A stretch of DNA of 64,000 bases from Sphingobacterium chuzhouense (GTDB lineage: Bacteria > Bacteroidota > Bacteroidia > Sphingobacteriales > Sphingobacteriaceae), in contig NZ_JACNYL010000002.1 in the NCBI RefSeq assembly GCF_014692525.1, positions 992,001 through 1,056,000 on the forward strand, written 5' to 3'. The position numbers and the translations under genes were made by a program. Positions 43,670 to 51,302 of the stretch are shown here, piece by piece (positions within the stretch are counted from its first letter, which is position 1; every line of letters starts with the position of its first letter). Below the pieces are notes generated by a model. That model did no database searches. It saw nothing but the letters and a program-made list of their open reading frames with translations, and had not been told where the DNA came from.

Positions 43670-44954
43670 AATTTCTCTTTTTTGGTTTCGTAGAGATTTA
43701 CGCTTAACGGATAACGTAGGCTTATATCAGGCTCTTTCTTCAGAATTTCCTGTTTTGCCTATTTTTATTTTCGATCAAAATATATTGGATAGATTGACCA
43801 ATAAAAATGATAGGCGGGTAGATTATATCCATCAGGTACTTACACAGATCAATATGCTTTTAAAATCACGGGGTTCTGCTCTCAAAACCTTTTACGGATC
43901 CCCACTTGATATCTTTAAAATGCTGGTCGATGAATTTGAGATCCAAACCGTTTTTTGCAATAGGGATTATGAACCTAGTGCTATCCGGCGCGATACAGAA
44001 ATATATAATTTTTTAAATGAACGTGACATTCGTTTTCAAGCATGCAAAGATCAGGCGATTTTTGACAAAAACGATATCGTAAAAAACGATAGCTCGCCTT
44101 ATACAATATACACACCTTATGCCAAAAAGTGGAGGGAAAAATTAAAGGTTGAACACTATAAGTCGTATAACATAAAATTAGAAAATCTTTATCCTCAATC
44201 TTTTTCGGAAATTATTTCTTTAGATGATATTGGGTTTGGGAAGACAGATATGGTTTTTGAGAATCCTACGTTAAAAGCGGGTATCATTGATCAGTACGAC
44301 AAATTTCGGGATTATCCTGCTCTGCAAAAAACAACGCAATTAGGCATTGCTTTACGATTTGGCACAATAAGCATTCGAAAGTGTGTAGCTTTTGCTATCA
44401 AGCACAATCAAATCTGGCTGTCCGAACTTATCTGGAGGGAGTTTTTTATGCAAATCCTTTATCATTTCCCAGCCGTTGAACAGGAGTCGTTCAAAAAGCA
44501 ATATGATCATATTAAATGGCAGAATGACGAAACGGAATTTGAAAAATGGTGTGCTGGTAAAACGGGCTTTCCAATGGTGGATGCAGGTATGCGACAACTC
44601 AATGAAACGGGGTATATGCATAATCGTGCAAGGATGGTTGCTGCCAGTTTTTTATGTAAACATCTGCTTATAGATTGGCGTTGGGGTGAAAACTACTTTG
44701 CTGGCAAGCTTAACGATTACGACTTGTCAGCTAACAACGGCAATTGGCAATGGGCAGCGGGATCAGGTTGCGATGCCGCGCCTTATTTTCGGGTCTTTAA
44801 TCCTACTACCCAGATAGAAAAATTCGATAAAAATTTAGAATATATAAAAAAATGGTTGCCGGAGTTCGGAACCGATGCTTATCCTCCACCAATAGTTGAA
44901 CACAGCTTTGCAAGAGACAGAGCGCTGCGCGTATATGGAGAAGCGTTAAAATGA
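43653..44954 (+). CDS. phr: Cryptochrome/deoxyribodipyrimidine photolyase
   Basis: Protein of 433 residues from the ATG at 43653 (a TTG at 43578 is also in frame but lies deep in the cyclase gene). The N-terminal antenna domain starts 'ISLFWFRRDLRLTDN'. The FAD domain has 'WLSELIWREFFMQILYHFP', 'GFPMVDAGMRQLNETGYMHN', 'RWGENYFAGKLNDYDLSANN' and 'NWQWAAGSGCDAAPYFRVFN'. These fit class I CPD photolyases, which repair thymine dimers with blue light. It overlaps the cyclase by 17 bases, so it is part of the carotenoid operon. Confidence 0.94.
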   Translation: MVAKNKISLFWFRRDLRLTDNVGLYQALSSEFPVLPIFIFDQNILDRLTNKNDRRVDYIHQVLTQINMLLKSRGSALKTFYGSPLDIFKMLVDEFEIQTVFCNRDYEPSAIRRDTEIYNFLNERDIRFQACKDQAIFDKNDIVKNDSSPYTIYTPYAKKWREKLKVEHYKSYNIKLENLYPQSFSEIISLDDIGFGKTDMVFENPTLKAGIIDQYDKFRDYPALQKTTQLGIALRFGTISIRKCVAFAIKHNQIWLSELIWREFFMQILYHFPAVEQESFKKQYDHIKWQNDETEFEKWCAGKTGFPMVDAGMRQLNETGYMHNRARMVAASFLCKHLLIDWRWGENYFAGKLNDYDLSANNGNWQWAAGSGCDAAPYFRVFNPTTQIEKFDKNLEYIKKWLPEFGTDAYPPPIVEHSFARDRALRVYGEALK

Positions 44955-44983
44955 ACTATCCAGAACCATGTTAAACTGCAATA

Positions 44984-45505
44984 ATGGAAAGAAATAAAGT
45001 CATATTAGTAGACGATAACGACGTCGCACTTGGTGAAATGGAAAAATTGGAAGCCCACAAACAAGGTCACCTTCATAGGGCATTTTCGGTATTTATATTT
45101 AACGATAAAGGCAAACTGCTTTTACAGCAGAGAGCAAATCATAAATACCACGGCGCTGGGCTTTGGACAAATACTTGTTGTTCTCACCCTCAATGGGATG
45201 AAGATGTATTGTTGAGTGCTGCAGAGCGCTTAGCGTATGAAATGGGATTGAAATGTGATTTGGAGTTTTCCCATTCGTTTATTTATAAAATCGAAGTCGA
45301 AAACAATTTGATAGAGAATGAATACGACTACGTTTGTATCGGTTACTCCGATGAGGAACCGAAAATAAACAAAGACGAAGTTCAAGATTATAAATGGATG
45401 GACTTGAACGATATCTTAACCGATATTAGCCAAAATCCAGAAAATTACACGTATTGGTTTAAGGTAGCCCTGCCAATGGTAATGCATAATCTGAAAATAG
45501 ATTGA
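44984..45505 (+). CDS. idi: Isopentenyl-diphosphate delta-isomerase, type I
   Basis: Protein of 173 residues with a Nudix-related fold. The catalytic Cys66 lies in 'TNTCCSHP', with Glu113 in 'IENEYDYVC' as the second catalytic residue. It interconverts isopentenyl and dimethylallyl diphosphate, feeding the carotenoid precursor pool. It follows the photolyase by 29 bases and closes the operon. Confidence 0.95.
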   Translation: MERNKVILVDDNDVALGEMEKLEAHKQGHLHRAFSVFIFNDKGKLLLQQRANHKYHGAGLWTNTCCSHPQWDEDVLLSAAERLAYEMGLKCDLEFSHSFIYKIEVENNLIENEYDYVCIGYSDEEPKINKDEVQDYKWMDLNDILTDISQNPENYTYWFKVALPMVMHNLKID

Positions 45506-45520
45506 AATGTAACAGGTACA

Positions 45521-45937
45521 TTAAACAATCCCTGTTCTTACTTGTCTTTTAGATAACATGACCGACAAGACCGCCTTTGAAATGACCGATAATAATGTTT
45601 GTACCGAGCAATACTTTGAAACAATAAATTGACGCAGTGTTACGCCCCGTTCCTTACTTCGACTTTGTTCACAATCGTCACAGATAAGCAAGAAACTGCT
45701 TTCGGAGAAAATAAGTTTCAGATCCTCTAAACCGAAAGTTTGGTTGCAAGCTCCTTCATAATCAACCAAGAGAATGTCCGGCTGCCCGTATTGCATTTGG
45801 CATGCCTTTACATCCTCGCCCAATAGTGTATCCCACAAAATCTCTACGTTGGAATTAGCCTCCTGCTCCAACAATAATCTATATGCTACCCGCAACCGCC
45901 TATTATTGCTTACAATGCCTACTGTTATTCTGTTCAT
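45521..45937 (-). CDS. Degenerate response-regulator receiver protein
   Basis: Protein of 138 residues that follows the receiver pattern: a first strand 'RITVGIVSNNRRLRVAYRLL', the phospho-acceptor strand 'PDILLVDYEG' with Asp59, and 'RQFIVSKYC' with Lys108. The acidic pair after strand 1 is replaced by Asn11-Asn12, so metal binding and phosphorylation are doubtful. There is no output domain; the C-terminus ends in a short helix. It converges on idi with 15 bases between stops, and lies downstream of two nucleotidyltransferase genes on its strand. It may be a phosphorylation-independent partner. Confidence 0.7.
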   Translation of the reverse strand: MNRITVGIVSNNRRLRVAYRLLLEQEANSNVEILWDTLLGEDVKACQMQYGQPDILLVDYEGACNQTFGLEDLKLIFSESSFLLICDDCEQSRSKERGVTLRQFIVSKYCSVQTLLSVISKAVLSVMLSKRQVRTGIV

Positions 45938-45980
45938 ATCTAGTATCTAAAAATGTTGGTTATTCTTATTTACGGAACAA

Positions 45981-46418
45981 CTAATTAATTGTTTTAACCA
46001 GCTGTTCTTTTTTAAGTTCTTTCTCCGTCACGACCTTTCGTAGCCTATCGCTTGTAAAGCGATGTTTACGCTTTGTATAATGAATTTCGATCCCCTCTTT
46101 TACACAATAGTCTTTTCCAGGAAAATGGGATACCATACCTTCCACAAATCGTATATCGACAGGCAAGGACTGCAACATATCCATTAATTCTTCGTCTGAA
46201 CCGTAAGGGATAATTTCATCTACGTACCTGCAACCTTCTAGTTTAATGAACCGCTCGACAACAGTTTGCGCCGGATGCGAACTACTTTGATCCCGTTCCT
46301 TGGTATCTGTTTTTAATCCGACGATTAGATGGTCACAATACCGTTTAGCCTCTTCCAACATGACGAGATGACCTAGATGTAAAAGGTCGAATTCACCAAA
46401 AATAATTCCTATTTTCAT
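45981..46418 (-). CDS. Cytidylyltransferase-like protein, paralogue 1
   Basis: Protein of 145 residues. 'KIGIIFGEFDLLHLGHLVML' carries the nucleotide-binding HxGH motif (HLGH 14-17); 'GLKTDTKERDQSSSHPAQTV' and 'ERFIKLEGCRYVDEIIPYGS' match glycerol-3-phosphate cytidylyltransferase-like enzymes. The C-terminal motif is 'RKHRFTSDRLRKVV', in place of the usual RTxGISTT of that family. It shares about half of its residues by eye with the upstream gene at 46462. The acceptor substrate is unknown. No teichoic acid genes are nearby. Confidence 0.85.
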   Translation of the reverse strand: MKIGIIFGEFDLLHLGHLVMLEEAKRYCDHLIVGLKTDTKERDQSSSHPAQTVVERFIKLEGCRYVDEIIPYGSDEELMDMLQSLPVDIRFVEGMVSHFPGKDYCVKEGIEIHYTKRKHRFTSDRLRKVVTEKELKKEQLVKTIN

Positions 46419-46461
46419 TTTTTCACTGTTAACGTACTATTACTCCTCTACTCCAGGTGTT

Positions 46462-46941
46462 TTATGCATTTAGTCGCTGTAATGGCAACTCTATATTTTC
46501 TTTTAGATGAACAATGGAAGCCGGTTCTTCGTGTTGTTTCTTCGCAATGATTTTACGTAATGACGAACTGGAGAACCGATTTTCCCTGCGATTAAAATAA
46601 AGCTCAATGCCTTTTTCTTCGCAGTACTTCCTTCCCGTAAAATTCTTGTCCTTATACTCATCCCCTAAAATGCGTACGTGGATTTTGTAAGAACGCAGTA
46701 TATCTTCCAGATCCTGTTCGGTAGCATACGGAATAATCTTGTCTACATGTTTGCATCCCCGCAATTGCATGTAACGTTCAAAAACCGTCTGCGTGGGTTT
46801 ATTTTTTTCCGGACGGTCTAAGGTAGGGTCGGTCTGCAAACAGCAGATAAGGAAGTCACACTGTTCTTTGCCGTCTTCAAGCATTTTTATGTGTCCTGCA
46901 TGCAACAAGTCAAAAGCAGAAAAAGTTATTCCTATTTTCAT
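46462..46941 (-). CDS. Cytidylyltransferase-like protein, paralogue 2
   Basis: Protein of 159 residues (a second ATG directly precedes the chosen one). It has HAGH at 14-17 ('ITFSAFDLLHAGHIKMLEDG'), 'QTDPTLDRPEKNKPTQTVFE', 'LRGCKHVDKIIPYATEQDLE' and 'ILGDEYKDKNFTGRKYCEEK'. Its C-terminal motif 'ENRFSSSSLRKII' fits the SSSxxR loop of FAD synthetase or phosphopantetheine adenylyltransferase-type enzymes more than ISTT. It lies 43 bases before paralogue 1. The family fold is sure; nucleotide and acceptor are not. Confidence 0.85.
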   Translation of the reverse strand: MKIGITFSAFDLLHAGHIKMLEDGKEQCDFLICCLQTDPTLDRPEKNKPTQTVFERYMQLRGCKHVDKIIPYATEQDLEDILRSYKIHVRILGDEYKDKNFTGRKYCEEKGIELYFNRRENRFSSSSLRKIIAKKQHEEPASIVHLKENIELPLQRLNA

Positions 46942-47230
46942 CATGGTAAATTATTTTAGTTTCAAATGCATCTATTCAGTTTCTTTCAAATAGCTGATGG
47001 GAACTCGACGTAAATAATATTGCGTAGGTATTACTCACACTTCGGTTTCACATAGGTATATAGAGAACACCGTTACGTTAATCTCGTTTTGAAAATTTTT
47101 CTTTTTATTATTTTATGACTAAATGCTTACTTTTCTCCAAACTAAACCATCTATTCAACGTTCAATATACGTGGGAGTAAATCACAATATCTCCCCCATT
47201 TCAAGATAACTTTATTTTAGCGAAACTATA
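46942..47230. other. Divergent intergenic region before the trehalose operon
   Basis: A 289-base AT-rich gap between the leftward cytidylyltransferase genes and the rightward treY-malQ gene. TAACTTTA near 47207-47214 is a 7 of 8 match to the -7 consensus but has no -33 partner. I see no gene or clear hairpin. Confidence 0.4.
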
Positions 47231-50200
47231 ATGGACATACCGAGCGGCACGTACCGTATCCAGTTTAATCAAAATTTCACTTTTCAACATCTCGAACAGA
47301 TAGTGGACTACCTGCATAAGCTGGGTATTGATACCATTTATGCTTCCCCTATCCTCCAAGCAAGCCCAGGTAGTGTGCACGGCTATGATGGAACGGATCT
47401 TAACAAGATCAACCCGGAACTGGGAACACTGGAGCAACTGATAAAACTGAAAGCGCGACTCACCGCCCTTAATATAAAGTGGTTGCAAGACATCGTTCCA
47501 AACCACATGGCCTTTCACCATGAAAATCGTTGGCTTATGGATGTTCTGGAATATGGTGATCTATCCCCATACAGCACTTATTTCGATACGGTCCACCACA
47601 GTATATTATTTAAAAAAGGGAAACTGATGATCCCTATCCTTGGAAAGGATCTGATGGAAACCGTCGAATCCGGTGAAATTACCATTGCAATTGACAATCA
47701 GCAGTTGTACTTTACTTATTTTGATTATAGGCTGCCGATTAACCCAGCCTCTTATGATGAAATAAACCAATGTTTGGATGACATCAATGACAATAAAGAA
47801 AAATTACTGGATATATTATTCAAGCAGCATTATCAACTCTGCCATTGGACAGAAACAGATCAGCGCATAAATTACCGGCGTTTCTTTACCATCAACGGAT
47901 TGATCTGTTTGAATGTACAGGATGATGATGTATTTAAAGACGTGCATCGCTTTGTGAGAGAACTGCTCGAGAAACAAATTGTGGACGGCTTCCGGATCGA
48001 TCATATAGATGGTCTTCATAACCCTACTAAATATTTAAGAGATCTGCGGAAAATCTGTAGATCGGATACTTATATCGTCGCGGAAAAGATTTTAGAACAT
48101 GGGGAAAATCTTCCCCATAATTGGCCCATTCAAGGCACGACCGGTTATGATTTTCTAGCAATGTGTAATAACGTCGGTACAGACAGCAGTAGTGAGAAAC
48201 TTCTTACTCAATTTTACGACGAACTGGTGGGGAAGCGCGTCTCCTTAGCAGATCAACAAATAGAGAAAAAAAAGGCGATTTTATCCCAGCATATGCAGGG
48301 GGAAGTTGACAACCTATGCCAATTATTTTTAGATCTAGAGCTTGATCTTGGTAACCCTCCTATTGCTGCGGAGGAGCTTCGACCGGCTATACAGGCATTC
48401 TTGGTATATTTTCCGGTATACCGCCTTTACGAGGAAAACTTCCCATTCGGTACAGAGGCGTATCGTGCAACCATGGCTATTTTTGATTTGATATTGCAGA
48501 AAGAGGTGAATAATATTCAAGGAACAGAAAGATTACGGGACGTTATCACGCGGGCACAACACGAACCGGATCTCGTTTATCGCAATAACGCGATGATTTT
48601 CTTCCAGCGTTGCATGCAATTCACCGGACCTGTAATGGCAAAGGGCGTCGAAGATACGCTCATGTACACATATAATCGATTCATTGGCCATAACGAAGTC
48701 GGTGATCATCCGGCAAATTTTGGTATCAGCATTGCTGCCTTCCACGACGCGATGCAGAAACGGCAAGCATCATGGCCTTCTACGCTCAATACTACCGCTA
48801 CACACGACACCAAACGAGGTGAAGATGCGAGAGCCCGCCTTCAAGTGCTGACGGCTTGGCCTGAAGCCTGGGTTGAACAGGTTAATACCTGGCAAAAAAT
48901 TGTAGAAGAACATTATGAGGAAGATCTACCATATCCTAATGACATTTACGCTGTCTATCAAGCGATATTTGGTTCCTATCCGATGCCCGGCTGTCCGGAG
49001 GATGATTTTGAGGAACGGTTTTCAAATTACCTGACAAAGTACTTAAGGGAAGGGAAAGAACATTCTGATTGGGCGACACCAGACGAAACCTACGAACAGC
49101 GTGTTCAGCATTTTGCCCAATTTCTGACAGATAAGGAGCGTCCTTTCTTCCCCGTTTTTCATGCTTATTTAAAACGCATGATAGACTTTGGCATCATGAA
49201 TTCGCTAGCCCAGCTGTTATTAAAACTCACCTGCCCGGGCGTACCGGATACTTATCAAGGTACAGAACTCTGGGATCTGAGCTTTGTTGATCCTGATAAC
49301 AGACGCCAAGTTGATTATGCTATCCGGCAACGATATCTACAGGAAATCGACGAGTTAGATAACGACAATGTCCTTCCCATACTTTGGAAACAGCGGTATA
49401 ACGGTAAGATCAAACTTTGGTTACTGAACACTTTGCTCACTCTTCGTAAGAAATATCACACGATATTTACAGAAGGAGAATATATCCCTTTAGAGGTGAA
49501 AGGAAAATATAGCGAGCATATATTGGCTTACGCCCGTAAATATCAACAAGATTGGCTGGTGGTTATCATACCTCTCCATCTGGCCGCTATCGAGGAAATG
49601 CGAACCTCTGCAGCTCACGAATTCGATTGGGAAGATACCGCCGTTTTTTTGCCAAACAGATTATCGGTACGCTGGCAGCATCTACTACGCCCCGTCAAAG
49701 GAGAGAGTACAGCTTTAAAGCTATCGTCTGTTTTTAAGGATTTGCCCATAGCCGTCGTTCGTTACAGCGAACCACCGAATCCTAGAAGCGCGGGCGTATT
49801 GTTGCATATCACCTCGCTGCCTTCTCGCTTTGGCATTGGCGATCTCGGGCGGGGAGCATATGATTTTGTTCAATTCCTCCAGTCCAGCGGGCAGCGCTGG
49901 TGGCAGATATTACCTTTAGGGCCTACTTCCCAATCCCAATGCTATTCTCCCTACAGTACCCGGAGCGCAATGGCGGGCAACCCTTTATTAATAAGCTTAG
50001 AGGCACTAGCAGACGACGGTCTGCTGACGCAAAAAGAACTAGAAAAGGCGACTATTGGTAGACGTGCACAAGTTGATTTCGCGAGGGTCGAATCCGTAAA
50101 AAGAGAATGGCTACACCTAGCATTTGAACGGGCGGATCTTGCCAATAACCATGATTTTAAATCTTTTTGTGCGGAAGAAGCATATTGGCTGGATGACTAC

Positions 50201-51268
50201 GCATTATTTGTCGCTTTACAGAACGCTTATTCAGATGCTCCTTGGTTTACGTGGCCGGACCCGTTGAAATCACGTAATCCACAGGCGCTTGCCAAATTTG
50301 AAACCGAACATCATTCTCAACTTCTCGAAGAAAAATGGACGCAATATATTTTCTTTAGGCAATGGAAAAAATTGAAAATGTATTGCCGGGAACGTGGCGT
50401 GCGTATCTTAGGAGACGTTCCCATGTATGTGGGGCACGACTCAGCGGATGTATGGGCAAACTCACATTTATTTTCGTTGGAAACGGACGGAAGTCTCCAC
50501 TCCGTGGCCGGCGTACCACCGGATTATTTCAATGCGGAAGGCCAGCTCTGGGGAATGCCTGTATACGATTGGCAAGCACTCAAGCAGGATAACTATGAAT
50601 GGTGGATACTAAGATTAGCACATAACTGCAAGCTTTTTGATAAGGTCCGACTTGACCATTTTAGAGCGTTCGCAGCGTATTGGGAGGTCTCCTCCCAGGA
50701 CAAGACGGCACAAAGCGGTCAATGGAAACCCGGCCCGGGAAAAGATTTTTTCACTAAGGTACAGGCTGAATTGGGTAAATTACCTTTTGTTGCAGAAGAT
50801 CTCGGCGACATTGACGACGCAGTCTACGAGCTGCGGGATACTTTTCAATTATCCGGAACTAAAGTTCTTCAGTTTGCCTTTGGCGATAATACGGCGTCGT
50901 CACCCCATATTCCGCATCATTATGACCGAAATTTCATTGCATATACCGGTACACATGATAACAATACTGTCGTGGGTTGGTTTAATGACGAACTAGATAA
51001 CGCAGCTAAAGAGCGCCTATCACAATATACATCTATTGCTGTCGATCAAACGAACATCGCCGATACAATACTAAAGATGGCATATGCATCGGTAGCGGAT
51101 ACCGTAATTGTGTCGCTGCAGGATCTCTTATCTCTTCCGGGAACGCACCGCATGAACAATCCAGCTGGTGCAATAGGCAATTGGAGCTGGATAGCGCCAC
51201 ACGACGCTTTCGGTGAAACTATCAGAACAAAAATGCGACTGTATATGGAATTATACGATCGAATATAG
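47231..51268 (+). CDS. treY: Fusion of maltooligosyltrehalose synthase (TreY) and 4-alpha-glucanotransferase (MalQ)
   Basis: Protein of 1345 residues. TreY covers about 1-845: 'IPSGTYRIQFNQNFTFQHLE', nucleophile Asp257 (FRIDHIDGL), acid/base Glu285 (VAEKILEHGE), and Asp526 (THDTKRGEDAR). MalQ covers about 850-1345, starting 'RSAGVLLHITSLPSRFGIGD' (Arg852), with nucleophile Asp1142 (VRLDHFRAF), Glu1189 (VAEDLGD) and Asp1243 (THDNNTVVGW). TreY turns the reducing end of a malto-oligosaccharide into a trehalose unit; MalQ moves glucan segments. Both halves keep their catalytic triads, and each is close to the normal length of its family. GlgX and TreZ follow. No stop or frameshift occurs at the junction. 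Confidence 0.94.
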   Translation: MDIPSGTYRIQFNQNFTFQHLEQIVDYLHKLGIDTIYASPILQASPGSVHGYDGTDLNKINPELGTLEQLIKLKARLTALNIKWLQDIVPNHMAFHHENRWLMDVLEYGDLSPYSTYFDTVHHSILFKKGKLMIPILGKDLMETVESGEITIAIDNQQLYFTYFDYRLPINPASYDEINQCLDDINDNKEKLLDILFKQHYQLCHWTETDQRINYRRFFTINGLICLNVQDDDVFKDVHRFVRELLEKQIVDGFRIDHIDGLHNPTKYLRDLRKICRSDTYIVAEKILEHGENLPHNWPIQGTTGYDFLAMCNNVGTDSSSEKLLTQFYDELVGKRVSLADQQIEKKKAILSQHMQGEVDNLCQLFLDLELDLGNPPIAAEELRPAIQAFLVYFPVYRLYEENFPFGTEAYRATMAIFDLILQKEVNNIQGTERLRDVITRAQHEPDLVYRNNAMIFFQRCMQFTGPVMAKGVEDTLMYTYNRFIGHNEVGDHPANFGISIAAFHDAMQKRQASWPSTLNTTATHDTKRGEDARARLQVLTAWPEAWVEQVNTWQKIVEEHYEEDLPYPNDIYAVYQAIFGSYPMPGCPEDDFEERFSNYLTKYLREGKEHSDWATPDETYEQRVQHFAQFLTDKERPFFPVFHAYLKRMIDFGIMNSLAQLLLKLTCPGVPDTYQGTELWDLSFVDPDNRRQVDYAIRQRYLQEIDELDNDNVLPILWKQRYNGKIKLWLLNTLLTLRKKYHTIFTEGEYIPLEVKGKYSEHILAYARKYQQDWLVVIIPLHLAAIEEMRTSAAHEFDWEDTAVFLPNRLSVRWQHLLRPVKGESTALKLSSVFKDLPIAVVRYSEPPNPRSAGVLLHITSLPSRFGIGDLGRGAYDFVQFLQSSGQRWWQILPLGPTSQSQCYSPYSTRSAMAGNPLLISLEALADDGLLTQKELEKATIGRRAQVDFARVESVKREWLHLAFERADLANNHDFKSFCAEEAYWLDDYALFVALQNAYSDAPWFTWPDPLKSRNPQALAKFETEHHSQLLEEKWTQYIFFRQWKKLKMYCRERGVRILGDVPMYVGHDSADVWANSHLFSLETDGSLHSVAGVPPDYFNAEGQLWGMPVYDWQALKQDNYEWWILRLAHNCKLFDKVRLDHFRAFAAYWEVSSQDKTAQSGQWKPGPGKDFFTKVQAELGKLPFVAEDLGDIDDAVYELRDTFQLSGTKVLQFAFGDNTASSPHIPHHYDRNFIAYTGTHDNNTVVGWFNDELDNAAKERLSQYTSIAVDQTNIADTILKMAYASVADTVIVSLQDLLSLPGTHRMNNPAGAIGNWSWIAPHDAFGETIRTKMRLYMELYDRI

Positions 51269-51302
51269 ATATTATATTAACTACACCATTTTAATAAAAA
51301 AA

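Noticed and set aside
45511..45536. Possible terminator AACAGG...CCTGTT after idi
   Set aside because: The stem has 6 pairs with a 14-base loop and no T-tract, so it is not a convincing terminator.
51213..51302. 30-residue N-terminal extension of GlgX
   Set aside because: It overlaps the end of the TreY-MalQ gene and has no family similarity; the conserved start GSPYPLG follows the ATG at 51303.
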